A DNA stretch of 49,439 bases from Meiothermus sp. CFH 77666 (GCF_017497985.1 NZ_JAGDFV010000026.1:1-49439), one strand, 5' to 3'. Positions 26,093 through 35,957 are shown, numbered from the stretch's first letter. The notes: generated by a model not told the origin, from the letters alone. Program-made: numbers and translations.

Positions 26093-29032
26093 ATGGACAG
26101 GATTATCGTCCGGGGAGCCAAAGAGCACAACCTGAAGAACATTACCGTTGAACTGCCCCGGGGGCAGTTCATCGTCATTACGGGGGTCTCGGGCTCGGGC
26201 AAGAGCACCCTGGCCTTCGATACCATTTACGCCGAAGGGCAGCGCCGCTACGTGGAGAGCCTGTCGTCGTATGCGAGGCAGTTTTTGGGGGTGATGGAAA
26301 AGCCCGATGTGGAGAGCATCGAGGGGCTTTCGCCGGCTATCTCCATTGACCAAAAGACCACCTCGCACAACCCTCGCTCCACGGTGGGTACGGTCACCGA
26401 GGTACACGACTACCTGCGCCTCCTGTTTGCCCGTGTGGGCACCGCCTACTGCCCCCACTGCGGGCGGCCCATCGAGCGGCAGTCGGCCTCGGAGATCACC
26501 GACCGGCTCTTTCGCCAGCCCGAGGGCACCAAGGCCATCCTGATGGCCCCGGTGGTGCGGGGGCGCAAGGGCGAGTACCGCAAGGAGTTCCAGCAACTGC
26601 AAAAAGAGGGCTACGCCCGGGTGCGAGTAGACGGCGTGATCTATACCCTGGAAGAAGCCCTGGGGCTCAGGCTGGAGAAGTACGAGAAGCACGACATTGA
26701 CCTGGTGGTGGATCGGGTGGTCTTGAAGCCGGAGGAACGCGCCCGCATCGCCGAGTCGGTGGAGCTGGCACTCCTGCGGGGCGAGGGGCTGATGCGGGTT
26801 TTGTACCCGGATAGCGGCAATGAAGAGCTTTTCTCGGAAAAGTTCGCCTGCCCGGAGCACGGGAGCGTGCTGGAGGAGCTCGAGCCCCGCATCTTCTCCT
26901 TCAACGCACCCTACGGCGCCTGCCCGGACTGCTCGGGCCTAGGCTACAACCAGGTCTTCGACCCCGAGCTGATTGTGAACCCCGAGCTCTCGCTGGCCGA
27001 GGGGGCCATCATCCCCTGGAGCAAGGGCCGCGACAACGGCAAGGGCTACCTGTGGGATCGGTTGCGGGCGCTCTCGGAGCACCTGGGTTTCGACATGAAG
27101 ACCCCTTTCAAACAGCTCTCGCCAAAGGCTCAGCAGGCGGTGCTGTACGGCCTGCCCGAGCCTTTTGAGGTGGTCTTCCGGCGCAACGGGCGCGAGACCA
27201 TGCGCTTTATGGTGAGCTACGAGGGGGTGGTGCCCTGGCTCGAGGGCCGCTACCGCGAGACCGAGTCCGAAGGGCTGCGCGAGGCGCTGGAAGCCTACAT
27301 GACCCTCAAGGCCTGCCCGGCCTGCGCGGGTACGCGCTACAAGCGGGAGGTGCTCTCGGTGCGGGTAGGGCAGTTCAACATTGCCGAGGTCTCCAACCTG
27401 CCGGTGCGCGAGGCCAAGCAGTTCTTCCAGGCAGTGGCTCACAACAACCTGCTCGAGGTGGGGGAGCAGCTCAAGGCCTATCGCATCCCCCTCGAGGGCC
27501 TGGCTGAGCCCAGGGAGCACCGCAACCTGAACGAGTTCCAGGTGCAGGTGGCCGCTCCCATCTGGCGCGAGATCTACAGCCGGCTGGGGTTTCTGGAGGA
27601 TGTGGGCCTGGACTACCTGACCCTCGACCGTTCGGCCAACACCCTCTCGGGCGGCGAGGCCCAGCGGATTCGGCTGGCAACGCAGGTGGGTTCGGGCCTG
27701 ACCGGGGTACTCTACGTGCTGGACGAACCCTCCATCGGGCTGCACCCCCGCGACAACCAGCGCCTTCTTTCCACCCTCAAGAAGCTGCGCGACCTGGGCA
27801 ACACCCTCTTGGTGGTGGAGCACGACGAAGAAACCATGCGCGAGGCGGACTGGATTGTGGATATGGGGCCGGGGGCTGGGGTACACGGGGGCGAGGTGGT
27901 GGCCGAGGGGCGGCTCGAGGACATTCTGGCCCACCCAAAGAGCCTGACCGGGGCCTATCTGCGGGGCAGCAAGCACATTGCAGTTCCCAAAACCCGGCGC
28001 AAGGGTAACGGCAAGTGGCTGGTGGTCAAGGGGGCCCGGGAGCACAACCTTAAGAACATCACCCTCCGAGTTCCGCTGGGGAAGTTTGTGGCCATTACCG
28101 GGCCGTCAGGGTCGGGTAAGTCCACCCTGGTTCACGACATCCTTTATGCTGCGCTGGCTCGAGACCTGATGCGGGCCAAGGCCATTCCGGGCCGCTTCGA
28201 CGGCCTCGAGGGCATCGAGCACCTGGATAAGGTCATTGAGATTGACCAGTCGCCCATTGGCCGCACCCCCCGCTCCAATCCCGCTACCTACACCGGCATC
28301 TTCGACGAAATTCGGGACCTCTTCTCCAAGACCCCCGAGGCCCGCAAGCGCGGCTACGAGGCCGGGCGCTTCAGCTTCAACGTCAAAGGGGGGCGTTGCG
28401 AGGCTTGCAGCGGCGACGGCACCAAAAAGATCGAGATGCTCTTCCTGCCCGACCTCTATGTACAGTGCGAGGTCTGCAAGGGCAAGCGCTACAACAAAGA
28501 AACCCTGGAGGTAAAGCTCAGAGGCAAGAACATCGCCGACGTTCTGGACATGACCGTAGAGGAGGCGCTGGGCTTCTTTGAAAATATCCCCACCATTGCC
28601 CGCAAGCTGCAACTGATGGTGGACGTGGGCCTGGGCTACATGAAGCTGGGCCAACCCTCGCCCACCCTCTCGGGCGGCGAGGCCCAGCGCATTAAGCTCT
28701 CCACCGAACTGGGCCGCCGCTCCACCGGGCGCACCCTGTACATCCTCGACGAGCCCACCACCGGTCTGCACTTCGAGGACACCGCCAAGCTGCTCTCCGT
28801 CCTGCACCGCCTGGTAGAGGGGGGCAATACCGTGGTGGTGATCGAGCACAACATGGACGTGGTCAAGACCGCCGACTGGGTGGTGGATCTGGGGCCGGAG
28901 GGGGGCGCACGCGGGGGCCAGATTGTGGCCGAAGGTACCCCCGAAGACGTGGCCCAGACCAACAGCCCTACCGGGGCCTTCCTGGCCCGGATTCCCGAGA
29001 TCCGGCAGAAGGTGGGTGTGGCGGCGGACTAA
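26093..29032 (+). CDS. uvrA: Excinuclease ABC subunit A (UvrA)
   Basis: 979 aa. Two ABC ATPase modules: Walker [10 protein letters not shown] (31-39) and GPSGSGKST (about 670), signatures [14 protein letters not shown] and [13 protein letters not shown], Walker [12 protein letters not shown] and [11 protein letters not shown]. Zinc modules [30 protein letters not shown] and [10 protein letters not shown] are intact. It recognises bulky lesions as a dimer and loads UvrB in nucleotide excision repair. Slightly longer than the 940-aa E. coli protein. Convergent with the kinase gene, overlapping it by 4 nt at 29029-29032. Confidence 0.97.
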   Translation: MDRIIVRGAKEHNLKNITVELPRGQFIVITGVSGSGKSTLAFDTIYAEGQRRYVESLSSYARQFLGVMEKPDVESIEGLSPAISIDQKTTSHNPRSTVGTVTEVHDYLRLLFARVGTAYCPHCGRPIERQSASEITDRLFRQPEGTKAILMAPVVRGRKGEYRKEFQQLQKEGYARVRVDGVIYTLEEALGLRLEKYEKHDIDLVVDRVVLKPEERARIAESVELALLRGEGLMRVLYPDSGNEELFSEKFACPEHGSVLEELEPRIFSFNAPYGACPDCSGLGYNQVFDPELIVNPELSLAEGAIIPWSKGRDNGKGYLWDRLRALSEHLGFDMKTPFKQLSPKAQQAVLYGLPEPFEVVFRRNGRETMRFMVSYEGVVPWLEGRYRETESEGLREALEAYMTLKACPACAGTRYKREVLSVRVGQFNIAEVSNLPVREAKQFFQAVAHNNLLEVGEQLKAYRIPLEGLAEPREHRNLNEFQVQVAAPIWREIYSRLGFLEDVGLDYLTLDRSANTLSGGEAQRIRLATQVGSGLTGVLYVLDEPSIGLHPRDNQRLLSTLKKLRDLGNTLLVVEHDEETMREADWIVDMGPGAGVHGGEVVAEGRLEDILAHPKSLTGAYLRGSKHIAVPKTRRKGNGKWLVVKGAREHNLKNITLRVPLGKFVAITGPSGSGKSTLVHDILYAALARDLMRAKAIPGRFDGLEGIEHLDKVIEIDQSPIGRTPRSNPATYTGIFDEIRDLFSKTPEARKRGYEAGRFSFNVKGGRCEACSGDGTKKIEMLFLPDLYVQCEVCKGKRYNKETLEVKLRGKNIADVLDMTVEEALGFFENIPTIARKLQLMVDVGLGYMKLGQPSPTLSGGEAQRIKLSTELGRRSTGRTLYILDEPTTGLHFEDTAKLLSVLHRLVEGGNTVVVIEHNMDVVKTADWVVDLGPEGGARGGQIVAEGTPEDVAQTNSPTGAFLARIPEIRQKVGVAAD

Positions 29033-29649
29033 ACCAGCGGGGTGCTCAGGCCGTAGGCTTCCAGCATCCGAAACATGAGCTCGCGGGCTTCTTCATCTTC
29101 GGCGTAGTTGACGGTGTCGCTGGAAATCACCAGCACCGGCGAGAGGTCGTAGGCCCCAACCCAGGCTTCGTAGAGACGGTTGAGCGAGGCTAGGTACTCG
29201 GTGGGGATGGTTTGCTCGTAGGCCCGCCCCCTGCGGGCAATGTGGGCTTGCAGGGTTTCAACCGAGGCCCGCACATAAATCAGCAGGTCGGGCTTGCGTA
29301 GCGCGGGCGCAATACCCTCGTAGAGGGCCAGGTAGGTCTGCCAGTCCCGCTCGGAGAGGTGGCCCTCGAGCCACAGGTTCTGGGCGAAGATAAAGGCATC
29401 CTCGAAGATGGTGCGATCCTGCACCACGTGCTGGGCGGGGTTGATCTGCTCGAGGTGCTGGGCCAGTCGCTTGGCCAGGAAGAATACCTGCGACTGGAAG
29501 GCCCAGCGCCTCATGTCGGCGTAGAAGTCGGCCAGGTAGGGGTTCTCGTCCACGGCCTCGTAGACCGGCAAAAGCCCATAGCGTTGGGCCAGCAGTCCGG
29601 TCAGGGTGGACTTACCGGAGCCAATATTCCCTGCAATGGCGATATACAT
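29029..29649 (-). CDS. Deoxynucleoside kinase (dAK/dGK type) 1
   Basis: 206 aa. P-loop GNIGSGKST near the N-terminus, VDENPYL with the conserved Glu, DRTIFED in place of the DRS motif, lid region [11 protein letters not shown]. It phosphorylates deoxynucleosides in the salvage pathway. A second kinase lies immediately upstream, an arrangement like the paired dAK/dGK subunits of lactobacilli. Which deoxynucleoside it takes is not predictable. Confidence 0.88.
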   Translation of the reverse strand: MYIAIAGNIGSGKSTLTGLLAQRYGLLPVYEAVDENPYLADFYADMRRWAFQSQVFFLAKRLAQHLEQINPAQHVVQDRTIFEDAFIFAQNLWLEGHLSERDWQTYLALYEGIAPALRKPDLLIYVRASVETLQAHIARRGRAYEQTIPTEYLASLNRLYEAWVGAYDLSPVLVISSDTVNYAEDEEARELMFRMLEAYGLSTPLV

Positions 29650-29708
29650 GGGCGTCGAGGGTTCAGCGTCGGGGGTCTAGGGCCAAAAACAAGGCGGTGT
29701 TGGATGCT

Positions 29709-30365
29709 TCAAGAGCGCTCGAGGCCCGCAGGGCTCGAGGTAGGGCCAGCATGCCCCGGGTTGGCTGCCGGGATGCCCAATCTTTCCTGTACGCGCCGCA
29801 CCACCCAGTCCCGGTCGGCCTCGCGCTCGGCAAAGTTGAACTCCTGGGTGTCCAGTATCCATAGGGGATTGGGGTAGGTAGCGAAGTGGCGCTCGTAGAA
29901 CTCGCTCAGGCGGGCCAGGTACTCGGGTTCCATCTGCTTCTCGAAAACCCTTCCCCGGCGGCGGATGCGCTCCAGTATGACCGGCAGGGGGGCCCGCAGG
30001 TAGAGGGTCAGGTCGGGGGTGGGCAGCTTGGGCGAGAGGTGGGTGTAGAGGTCGTTGTACAGCTCCCACTCGGCCCCGCTCAGGTTCATGGCGGCAAAGA
30101 TTGCGTCCTTGTCGAACAGATAGTCGGCCACCACCCCCCGCGCAAACAGGCTGGGCTGCGAGAGGGGCAGCAGTTGCTTGTAGCGCGAGAGGAGGAAAAA
30201 CACCTGCACCTTAAAGCCGTAGCGCACCGGATCTTGATAGAACAGCGGCAAAAAGGGGTTCTCCTCCACCACCTCATGCAGACTCTCGGCCCCCAGCCGC
30301 TCGGCCAGCAGCCGGGCCAGGGTGGTCTTGCCCACCCCAATCACACCCTCGATGGCGATATACAT
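29709..30365 (-). CDS. Deoxynucleoside kinase (dAK/dGK type) 2
   Basis: 218 aa. P-loop GVIGVGKTT, VEENPFL, and DYLFDKDAIF where many relatives have DRS; lid RRRGRVFEKQME. It shares the start MYIAI and overall layout with the kinase at 29029 but differs strongly in sequence, so this is an old duplication. Gap of 59 nt between the two. The last 20 residues (AANPGHAGPTSSPAGLERS) look like run-on into intergenic sequence. Confidence 0.87.
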   Translation of the reverse strand: MYIAIEGVIGVGKTTLARLLAERLGAESLHEVVEENPFLPLFYQDPVRYGFKVQVFFLLSRYKQLLPLSQPSLFARGVVADYLFDKDAIFAAMNLSGAEWELYNDLYTHLSPKLPTPDLTLYLRAPLPVILERIRRRGRVFEKQMEPEYLARLSEFYERHFATYPNPLWILDTQEFNFAEREADRDWVVRRVQERLGIPAANPGHAGPTSSPAGLERS

Positions 30366-30380
30366 CGTGCTATAGCGTCC

Positions 30381-30438
30381 AGGGTTGAGGGCCGAGTGTC
30401 AAGGGCTGTTTGTGATTGAGCGCTTGACCCTCGACCCT
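30381..30438. repeat. Long imperfect inverted repeat between kinase 2 and htrA
   Basis: AGGGTTGAGG (30381-30390) + GTCAAG (30398-30403) pairs with CTTGAC (30423-30428) + CCTCGACCCT (30429-30438), one G-U position and a 7-nt bulge. The same CCTCGACCC-type words occur in other gaps (29650-29690). Confidence 0.5.
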
Positions 30439-30441
30439 CGG

Positions 30442-30459
30442 CAGGCGCATCAGCGCCTG
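30442..30459 (-). terminator. Hairpin across the htrA stop codon
   Basis: CAGGCGC (30442-30448) / GCGCCTG (30453-30459) with a 4-nt loop that includes the stop codon at 30450-30452. Confidence 0.4.
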
Positions 30460-31511
30460 GCAATCATCGTCAGCGTGACATCCAGCCGCCGTCCGTTGCG
30501 CCAGATGGTCAGATTGACCCGATCGCCAGGGCGGTAGCGGGCAATGGTCTGGGTGACCTCGCCGGCGTTGCGCATGGTGCGGCCATTGACGGCCAGGATG
30601 ACGTCGCCCAGGCTGATTAGCTTGCCGCGCTGGTCGCGCTGGGCCGGGCGTAAGCCCGCGCGAGCGGCGGGGCCGCCGGGCTGCACCTTTTCAATCATGG
30701 CCCCGCGGGTGGAAAGCAAGCCCACCCGCCCCAGCAGGATGGGGTCCAGTTCGCCCAGGTCGAGCAGGGTGGCGCCCAGGGTGCCCCGCTGGGGCACCCC
30801 GAAGCGCTCGAGGTCGCTCACGCTTTGCCGCACCAGGTCACCCGGAATGGCCACCCCCACTCCGCCTACCCCGCTCAGGTCGCCCAGGGTGGCGTTGGCC
30901 ACCCCCACCACCCGGCCTTGCAGGTCGAGCACCGGGCCCCCCGAGTTGCCCTGCACGATGCGGGCATCGGTGAAGAGCAGGTCGCCAATTTCCGCGCCCA
31001 CCTCGGGGTCAAGGTCGTTTTTCTCTGCCGCGGTGGGGCCGGTTCCGGCCAGAATGCCGTAGGAGGCCAGGTTGCGCTGTCCAAAGGGGCTGCCAATCAC
31101 CACCAGCCCCATGCCCACCGGCAGATTCTGCGAGCTAGCGAAGGAAAGCTGGGCGGGGGCCGTTACCCCCTGCACGGTCAGGATGGCGATATCAATGCCC
31201 TTGTCCACCGCAAACACCTGGGCCGGGAAGGAGCGCCCATCAAAGAGCTCCACGCTGATGTCGCGCAAGTCCTGTACCACGTGGTAGTTGGTGATGATGC
31301 GGCTGGGTGCATAAAAAAACCCCGAGCCGTTGGTGGGGCCTTCGTTGCCGGTCTGGGGGTCGCGCAGGATGCCAAAAATCTTGACCACTGCAGGCAAGGC
31401 CCGGCGAATCACCTCCACCCGGGCCACCTCCTCGGGGGTGGTCAGGCGGGGCGCCTGGGCAAAAGCCGGGGTCAGGGCCAACAGGGTCAAAAGGGCAACC
31501 GTGCGCATCAT
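30450..31511 (-). CDS. HtrA/DegP-like trypsin-family serine protease with PDZ domain
   Basis: 353 aa from the ATG at 31511, with AAAGG seven nt upstream. Signal peptide about 19 residues (TVALLTLLALTPAFAQ). Catalytic triad His77 (IITNYHVV), Asp107 (GIDIAIL) and Ser190 (QGNSGGPVLD). C-terminal PDZ domain about 245-340 (GAMIEKVQPGGPAARAGLRP, GDVILAVNGR). Extracytoplasmic quality-control protease. A single PDZ makes it DegS/DegQ-like in build; unlike DegS it is secreted rather than anchored. Confidence 0.9.
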   Translation of the reverse strand: MMRTVALLTLLALTPAFAQAPRLTTPEEVARVEVIRRALPAVVKIFGILRDPQTGNEGPTNGSGFFYAPSRIITNYHVVQDLRDISVELFDGRSFPAQVFAVDKGIDIAILTVQGVTAPAQLSFASSQNLPVGMGLVVIGSPFGQRNLASYGILAGTGPTAAEKNDLDPEVGAEIGDLLFTDARIVQGNSGGPVLDLQGRVVGVANATLGDLSGVGGVGVAIPGDLVRQSVSDLERFGVPQRGTLGATLLDLGELDPILLGRVGLLSTRGAMIEKVQPGGPAARAGLRPAQRDQRGKLISLGDVILAVNGRTMRNAGEVTQTIARYRPGDRVNLTIWRNGRRLDVTLTMIARR

Positions 31512-31544
31512 CAGCAAACCTTTTTCATTCTCATATGTCGATGG

Positions 31545-31568
31545 TGAGTAATCAATAGCTATTACTCA
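31545..31568. promoter_or_regulatory. 8-bp inverted repeat upstream of htrA
   Basis: TGAGTAAT (31545-31552) / ATTACTCA (31561-31568) with an 8-nt spacer, 34 nt upstream of the htrA start. Operator-like; the binding protein is unknown. Confidence 0.4.
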
Positions 31569-31569
31569 G

Positions 31570-31591
31570 AAACCCCCAAAGGGGGGGTTTT
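31570..31591 (-). terminator. Terminator-like hairpin after argS
   Basis: AAACCCCC (31570-31577) pairs with GGGGGTTT (31583-31590). T-rich on both sides, so it can act in both directions; it lies between the argS 3' end and the htrA promoter. Confidence 0.6.
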
Positions 31592-31662
31592 ACTTCATCG
31601 GCACAGGGTTTCGCGGGCCAAAAAGCGCATTCGAGATGTTCAAGAAACCTTAATCTGCCGAT

Positions 31663-33504
31663 CTACATCACCTCCGGCGCCTGCAAGCCCAGCAATTCCA
31701 ACCCCTGCCGGAGGGTCTGCCGCAGGGCCTTGACCAGCTCGAGGCGCACCCCGCGCAGCCCAGGGGGCGCGGTCAGCACGGGGGTCGCCGACTTGCCATC
31801 CGGGGTTTTGGCATTGTAAAAGCTGCTCCAGGCGGCGGCCAGTTCCAGCAAATACTGGGCCACGATATGCGGAGCCTTGTTGCGGGCGGCATCCTGCACG
31901 GCCTCGGGAAAGCGCAGGAGGTTTTTCGCCAGGATAATCTCGTAGGCGGTGGCCTGGGCGTAATCGGCCTCTTCCTGCAAAACCCCCTGTTCTTCGGCCT
32001 TGCGCAAAATAGAGCCGGCCCGGGCGTAGGCGTACTGGATGTAAGGCCCGGTATCGCCCTCGAAACTCAGGGCCTGGTCGTAGCGGAAATCAATCTGCTT
32101 TTTGGCCTCGGTTTTGATCATGGCGAAGCGCACCGCGCCGACGCCAATCTGCTCGGCGGCCTCCTGGGGGTTGGGGTGGTCGGGGTTTTTCTCGGCAATC
32201 ACCGCCCGTACCCGCCGGACGGCCTCGTCCATCACCTCGTCCACGCTTACCACAATGCCCTTGCGCCCGGACATCTGACGGCCCTCGAGCAGCACCGTTT
32301 CGTAGGCCAGGTGGAAGCATTGCTCGGCCAGGTCGTGCCGCCCCTCGACCTCGAGGGAAGCCTGCACCACCCGCAGGGCATGGCTCTGGCGGGCGTCCAC
32401 CACGTTGATGGTCTCGCTGGCCCCCCCAAAGGGCATGACCACCCCTTCAGGATGGGTGCTGTAGAGGGGGGCGCCGCTGGGCTGGGTGTCGTACTCCACA
32501 AACTTGATGCCCTGTAGCAGGCCCATCTTCCAGAACTGCAGGGCGATGTCCTTGGCGGTGTAGGTGCTGGTGCCGTTGGAGCGAATGAGCACCAGGTAGG
32601 GGTCTTCCAGACCGGGAATGAAGGCGCTGGTGTCCATCACCAAAGCCCCGGCATACTTGCCCTCGGTGGGGCGCGAGACGTAAGGGGAGCCCTCGAGGGC
32701 TTTCATGGCCTGGCCCAGCAGGCCCTCGCGCACGATGTCCGACTCCCAGACCAGGGCGTCGTACTCGGCCCCCAGGCGGTACATGGTTTGCAGCTGCGAA
32801 CGCAGGATTTTATCCACTTCGGGGCGCAGCTCGCCTGCCTCGAGGCGATGCAGTGTCTCCTGTACCCCTTTCTCGATCACGGCTTTCTTCTGGGGGTCTT
32901 CCAGCTCCTGGTGCAGCCGCACGTAGGCATCGCCGACCCAGTGGTCGTACTTGGTGCCGGCGGGGGGGGTTTCCAGGCCAAAGTACCGCAGGGCGTACAG
33001 GCTCTCGGCGGCCTGCCGTCCGGTGTCGTCAATGTAGTTCATGACCTCCACCCTGCGCCCGGCATAGCGCAGGATTCGCGCCAGCGAGTCGCCCAGGCAG
33101 ATGTTCCGCAGGTGCCCCACGTGCAGTTCCTTGTTGGGGTTGACCGAGGTGTGCTCCAGCAGCACCTTGCCCTCGGTTCGCGGGAAGGGCGTAATGGGTA
33201 GGGTGGCCGCCTGCACCAAAAAAGCGGGATCCAGCTCGAAATTCAGGTAACCCCCCACCACAAAAGTGCGACGCACCCAGGCGGGTAGCTGGATATTCTG
33301 CACCAGGTCGGCGGCAATTTGCGGGGGGGCTTTTCGCAGGGTGCGGGCCAGGCTCATCGCGATGGGCGTGCCGTAATCGCCTTCCTTGCCGGCTGGGGTC
33401 TCCTGCACAATGATTTCGGGCAATTCACTCAACCCCAGGGCTTGCAGGCCCTGGGCGATGGCTTCTTTGAGCTGAGCCTTGATATCGGGGCGATGCGCTA
33501 ACAC
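31663..33504 (-). CDS. argS: Arginyl-tRNA synthetase
   Basis: 613 aa from GTG at 33504 (MLAHRPDIKAQLKEAIAQGL). The open frame continues 80 codons upstream but that part overlaps the promoter region and is unlike ArgRS. Class I synthetase: Add1 N-terminal domain, HIGH motif HVGH at 128-131, MSGRKGIVVSVDEV in place of KMSKS, DALR anticodon-binding domain (SFYNAKTPDGK ... LELLGLQAPEVM). Leaderless start: TATCCT ends 6 nt before the GTG. Confidence 0.96.
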   Translation of the reverse strand: MLAHRPDIKAQLKEAIAQGLQALGLSELPEIIVQETPAGKEGDYGTPIAMSLARTLRKAPPQIAADLVQNIQLPAWVRRTFVVGGYLNFELDPAFLVQAATLPITPFPRTEGKVLLEHTSVNPNKELHVGHLRNICLGDSLARILRYAGRRVEVMNYIDDTGRQAAESLYALRYFGLETPPAGTKYDHWVGDAYVRLHQELEDPQKKAVIEKGVQETLHRLEAGELRPEVDKILRSQLQTMYRLGAEYDALVWESDIVREGLLGQAMKALEGSPYVSRPTEGKYAGALVMDTSAFIPGLEDPYLVLIRSNGTSTYTAKDIALQFWKMGLLQGIKFVEYDTQPSGAPLYSTHPEGVVMPFGGASETINVVDARQSHALRVVQASLEVEGRHDLAEQCFHLAYETVLLEGRQMSGRKGIVVSVDEVMDEAVRRVRAVIAEKNPDHPNPQEAAEQIGVGAVRFAMIKTEAKKQIDFRYDQALSFEGDTGPYIQYAYARAGSILRKAEEQGVLQEEADYAQATAYEIILAKNLLRFPEAVQDAARNKAPHIVAQYLLELAAAWSSFYNAKTPDGKSATPVLTAPPGLRGVRLELVKALRQTLRQGLELLGLQAPEVM

Positions 33505-33510
33505 CGCAAT

Positions 33511-33516
33511 AGGATA
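33511..33516 (-). promoter_or_regulatory. -10 element TATCCT, leaderless start of argS
   Basis: Ends 6 nt before GTG at 33504 and decides that start against the longer open frame. Confidence 0.5.
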
Positions 33517-33616
33517 GCAGAAAGAGGAACCCCGAAGCGCTTGGCTGGTGCTGGTATCAAGCCTCAACCACTGGGACGAGAAAGGCTCGAGGCTAGAATC
33601 GCTCATGAAAATTATG

Positions 33617-33622
33617 TACAAT
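33617..33622 (+). promoter_or_regulatory. -10 element TACAAT, leaderless promoter of the toxin-antitoxin pair
   Basis: TACAAT ends 6 nt before the antitoxin ATG at 33629 and overlaps the palindrome TGTACA (33616-33621), a possible autoregulatory half-site. Confidence 0.55.
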
Positions 33623-33628
33623 ATTTGC

Positions 33629-33913
33629 ATGCCCACCCTGGACATTGCGAACAATGTAATTCCCATCTCGGAGTTTCGCTCGAATGCCTCCCCAATTCTC
33701 AAGCGGCTGCGTGAAGAGGGCGGAATTGTGCTGGTCACGCACAATGGCTACTCGGCTGCGGTCATGATGGGGGTGGAAGAATACCAAAAAATGGAACTTC
33801 AATTGCGTGAATACAAAGCCATGGTGGAGGGCTTGGCCGATGCGCTGAAGGGCAAAATGGTTTCCAACGAAGCCGTATTGAAGAAGTTGAATAGGGAAGG
33901 TAATGCGGATTAG
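33629..33913 (+). CDS. Antitoxin, Phd/YefM family
   Basis: 94 aa from the ATG at 33629; an earlier in-frame ATG would add 27 atypical residues and cross the promoter. N-terminal Phd/YefM DNA-binding fold: VIPISEFRSNASPILKRL, GIVLVTHNGYSAAVMMG, VEEYQKME. The C-terminal helix should wrap the toxin. It overlaps the toxin gene by 11 nt, so the two are translationally coupled. Normally it represses its own operon. Confidence 0.88.
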   Translation: MPTLDIANNVIPISEFRSNASPILKRLREEGGIVLVTHNGYSAAVMMGVEEYQKMELQLREYKAMVEGLADALKGKMVSNEAVLKKLNREGNAD

Positions 33914-34181
33914 GTGGTCTGAGGGCGCGGAGTTGCAGCGTGACGAGGCCCGCCTACGACAGAGCAGTTCGACCAGGCTTCGCCAGTTGAATCGCAAGCT
34001 GCGCGAAATGTTGGAGTTGATTGAACAGTTCCCCGAAGCGGCCAAACCTCACCCCGACTACAACCGCAGTGATATTCGGATGGCAGTGGTCGGCGAGTAT
34101 CGCATGTCGTACATGATTCTGGCTGACGAAATAATTGTGATTTCCTTTGTTCATGGGAAATCTAATACGGCTCAGGACTAA
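33903..34181 (+). CDS. Toxin, RelE/ParE superfamily
   Basis: 92 aa. RelE/ParE fold: IRWSEGAELQRDEARL, LIEQFPEAAKPHPDY, IRMAVVGEYRMSYMIL, IIVISFVHGKSN. Whether it cleaves mRNA at the ribosome (RelE) or inhibits gyrase (ParE) is open; YRMSYMIL...ISFVHG is more ParE-like in shape, but the Phd-type antitoxin is found with both. Confidence 0.8.
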   Translation: MRIRWSEGAELQRDEARLRQSSSTRLRQLNRKLREMLELIEQFPEAAKPHPDYNRSDIRMAVVGEYRMSYMILADEIIVISFVHGKSNTAQD

Positions 34182-34254
34182 GGCGGCTTTTCGCACTGGT
34201 CAGGCGTGCGATGCTCAGGGCCGAAAAAGCCTGTTCACTGATGCTGAACGGCGT

Positions 34255-34260
34255 TAGTAT
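34255..34260 (+). promoter_or_regulatory. -10 element TAGTAT, leaderless start of M20 peptidase
   Basis: Ends 6 nt before the GTG at 34267; no Shine-Dalgarno sequence. Confidence 0.45.
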
Positions 34261-34266
34261 GGGCCT

Positions 34267-35385
34267 GTGAAGCCTCTGGAACACCTGCAACCCCAACTGC
34301 CCGCCATCCTGCAAGACTTAGAAGCCATCGTGACCCTCGAGGCCCCCTCCTACGACCTTCCCGGTCTGGATCGGGTGGCCCGCTGGATTGCAGAGCAGTT
34401 TGAGCCTTACGGAAGGCTCGAGCGCCAGGAAACCGAGAACGGCCCCATGCTCCGCGTACAGGTGCCGGGGAGCGGGAAAAAAGTGCTGGTGCTCTGCCAC
34501 TTCGACACCGTACATCCGGTGGGCGCTTTTGCGGTGCCCTGGAAAGTGGAGGGCGAACGGGCCTATGGCCCCGGCGTCTACGACATGAAGGGCAACATCG
34601 TGCAGCTTCTGTGGGCCCTGCGCACCAATGCGGCCCTGAGTCTGGGCAGACCCCAGCTCGAGCTGCTCTTCACCCCCGACGAGGAGGTGGGTTCGCAGGC
34701 TTCGCGGGCGGCCATCGAGGCCGGAGCCCGGCGCAACGACCTGGTGCTGGTGTTGGAGGCGCCCATGGGCAACGGCGACCTCAAGGTAGCCCGCAAAGGG
34801 GTGGGCCAGTACCGCCTCACCGCCCACGGCAAGCCCGCCCACCAGGGCGTCGAGCCTGAAAAGGGCATCAACGCCATTGTGGAGCTGGCCCACCAGATTC
34901 CCAAAATTGTGGCCCTGCAAGACTGGAACCAGGGCACCACCCTGGGGCCCAACGTCATCAAGGGCGGGACGACCAGCAACGTGGTGGCGGCCACGGCCTG
35001 GGTGGATATCGACCTGCGGGCCTGGACCATGGCCGAGGCCGAGCGGGTGGAGCGCGAACTCCGGGCTTTGCAGCCGGTGCTGCCGGGGGCGTCGCTCTCG
35101 CTCGAGGGTGGCCTGAACCGACCCCCCATGGAGCCTTCCCCGGCTTCGCTCGAGCTGTTCGAGATGGCCCGGCGTATCGGGGCCGAAGTGGGCCTAGAGC
35201 TAGGGCCTGGAAGGGTAGGGGGCGGCTCGGATGGCAACTTCACGGCGGCTCTGGGCGTACCCACCCTGGATGGGCTGGGCTTGTTCGGCGAGGCGGCCCA
35301 TCAGCTCACCGAGAACGTCTACATACCGCAAATCCCGGCCCGCATCGCCTTGCTGTGTGGCATTCTGGACGAACTCTCCCGATGA
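34267..35385 (+). CDS. M20 family metallopeptidase (carboxypeptidase G2-like)
   Basis: 372 aa, GTG start, no signal peptide so cytosolic. Metal-site motifs: LCHFDTVHPVG (His, Asp), GPGVYDMKGNIVQ (bridging Asp), FTPDEEVGSQ (general-base Glu and ligand Glu), and GGLGLFGEAAH-like DGLGLFGEAAHQ with the last His. Insert dimerisation domain about 180-290. It hydrolyses N-acyl or C-terminal amino-acid bonds. It overlaps the YbaK-like gene by ATGA. Confidence 0.88.
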   Translation: MKPLEHLQPQLPAILQDLEAIVTLEAPSYDLPGLDRVARWIAEQFEPYGRLERQETENGPMLRVQVPGSGKKVLVLCHFDTVHPVGAFAVPWKVEGERAYGPGVYDMKGNIVQLLWALRTNAALSLGRPQLELLFTPDEEVGSQASRAAIEAGARRNDLVLVLEAPMGNGDLKVARKGVGQYRLTAHGKPAHQGVEPEKGINAIVELAHQIPKIVALQDWNQGTTLGPNVIKGGTTSNVVAATAWVDIDLRAWTMAEAERVERELRALQPVLPGASLSLEGGLNRPPMEPSPASLELFEMARRIGAEVGLELGPGRVGGGSDGNFTAALGVPTLDGLGLFGEAAHQLTENVYIPQIPARIALLCGILDELSR

Positions 35386-35858
35386 AGCTCTCGCCCAGCG
35401 CGCAAAAGGTGCAGGATGCCTTGCACCGGAAAGGCTTTAGCCACCTGCGGGTGCAGGAGCTGGCTGCCTCGACCCGCACCGCCCAGGAAGCCGCCGATGC
35501 CGTGGGTTGTACGGTGGGCCAGATTGTCAAATCACTGATTTTTCGAGGGGCCATTAGTGGACAACCCTATTTACTGCTGGTTTCGGGAGCCAACCGGGTC
35601 AACACCCACCGGATCGAAGCAGAACTGGGGGAAAAGCTGGTCAAGCCCGATGCCGAGTATGTCCGCAGAGTGACCGGCTTTGCCATTGGTGGGGTGCCAC
35701 CGGTAGGCCATGCCCAGCACCTGGAAGCCCTGATTGACCCCGATCTGCTGCAATATGAGCGCATCTATGCTGCGGGTGGAACTCCGTTTGCACTCTTTGC
35801 ACTTTCCCCAAACGAACTGCTGGCGCTCACGGGTGGGCGTGTGCTGGCCATTAGATAG
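35382..35858 (+). CDS. YbaK/EbsC family aminoacyl-tRNA deacylase
   Basis: 158 aa from the ATG at 35382 (MKLSPSAQKVQDALHRKG). Family markers: STRTAQEAADAVGCTVGQIVKSL and RVTGFAIGGVPPVGH with the catalytic-loop GxxPxGH. It removes wrongly charged Ala or other amino acids from tRNA-Pro/Cys in trans. Co-transcribed with the M20 peptidase. Confidence 0.9.
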   Translation: MKLSPSAQKVQDALHRKGFSHLRVQELAASTRTAQEAADAVGCTVGQIVKSLIFRGAISGQPYLLLVSGANRVNTHRIEAELGEKLVKPDAEYVRRVTGFAIGGVPPVGHAQHLEALIDPDLLQYERIYAAGGTPFALFALSPNELLALTGGRVLAIR

Positions 35859-35951
35859 AATGGACAGAGCGCTCTTCACGTATTTCGAACCATCCGGCTT
35901 CAAAAACCTCCTGGGTTTTGGTTCTGGCGACTGTCTTTTTGAATCCGGTAT

Positions 35952-35957
35952 TAGACT
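35952..35957 (+). promoter_or_regulatory. -10 element TAGACT, leaderless start
   Basis: Ends 6 nt before the ATG at 35964. Confidence 0.45.

Noticed and set aside
26939-28045. 368-codon ORF antisense to uvrA
   Set aside because: Mirrors the GC-rich codon pattern of uvrA; no recognisable domain and it lies wholly within an undoubted gene.
33505-33744. 80-codon N-terminal extension of argS
   Set aside because: Overlaps the antitoxin start region and the -10 element, and its residues do not resemble ArgRS.
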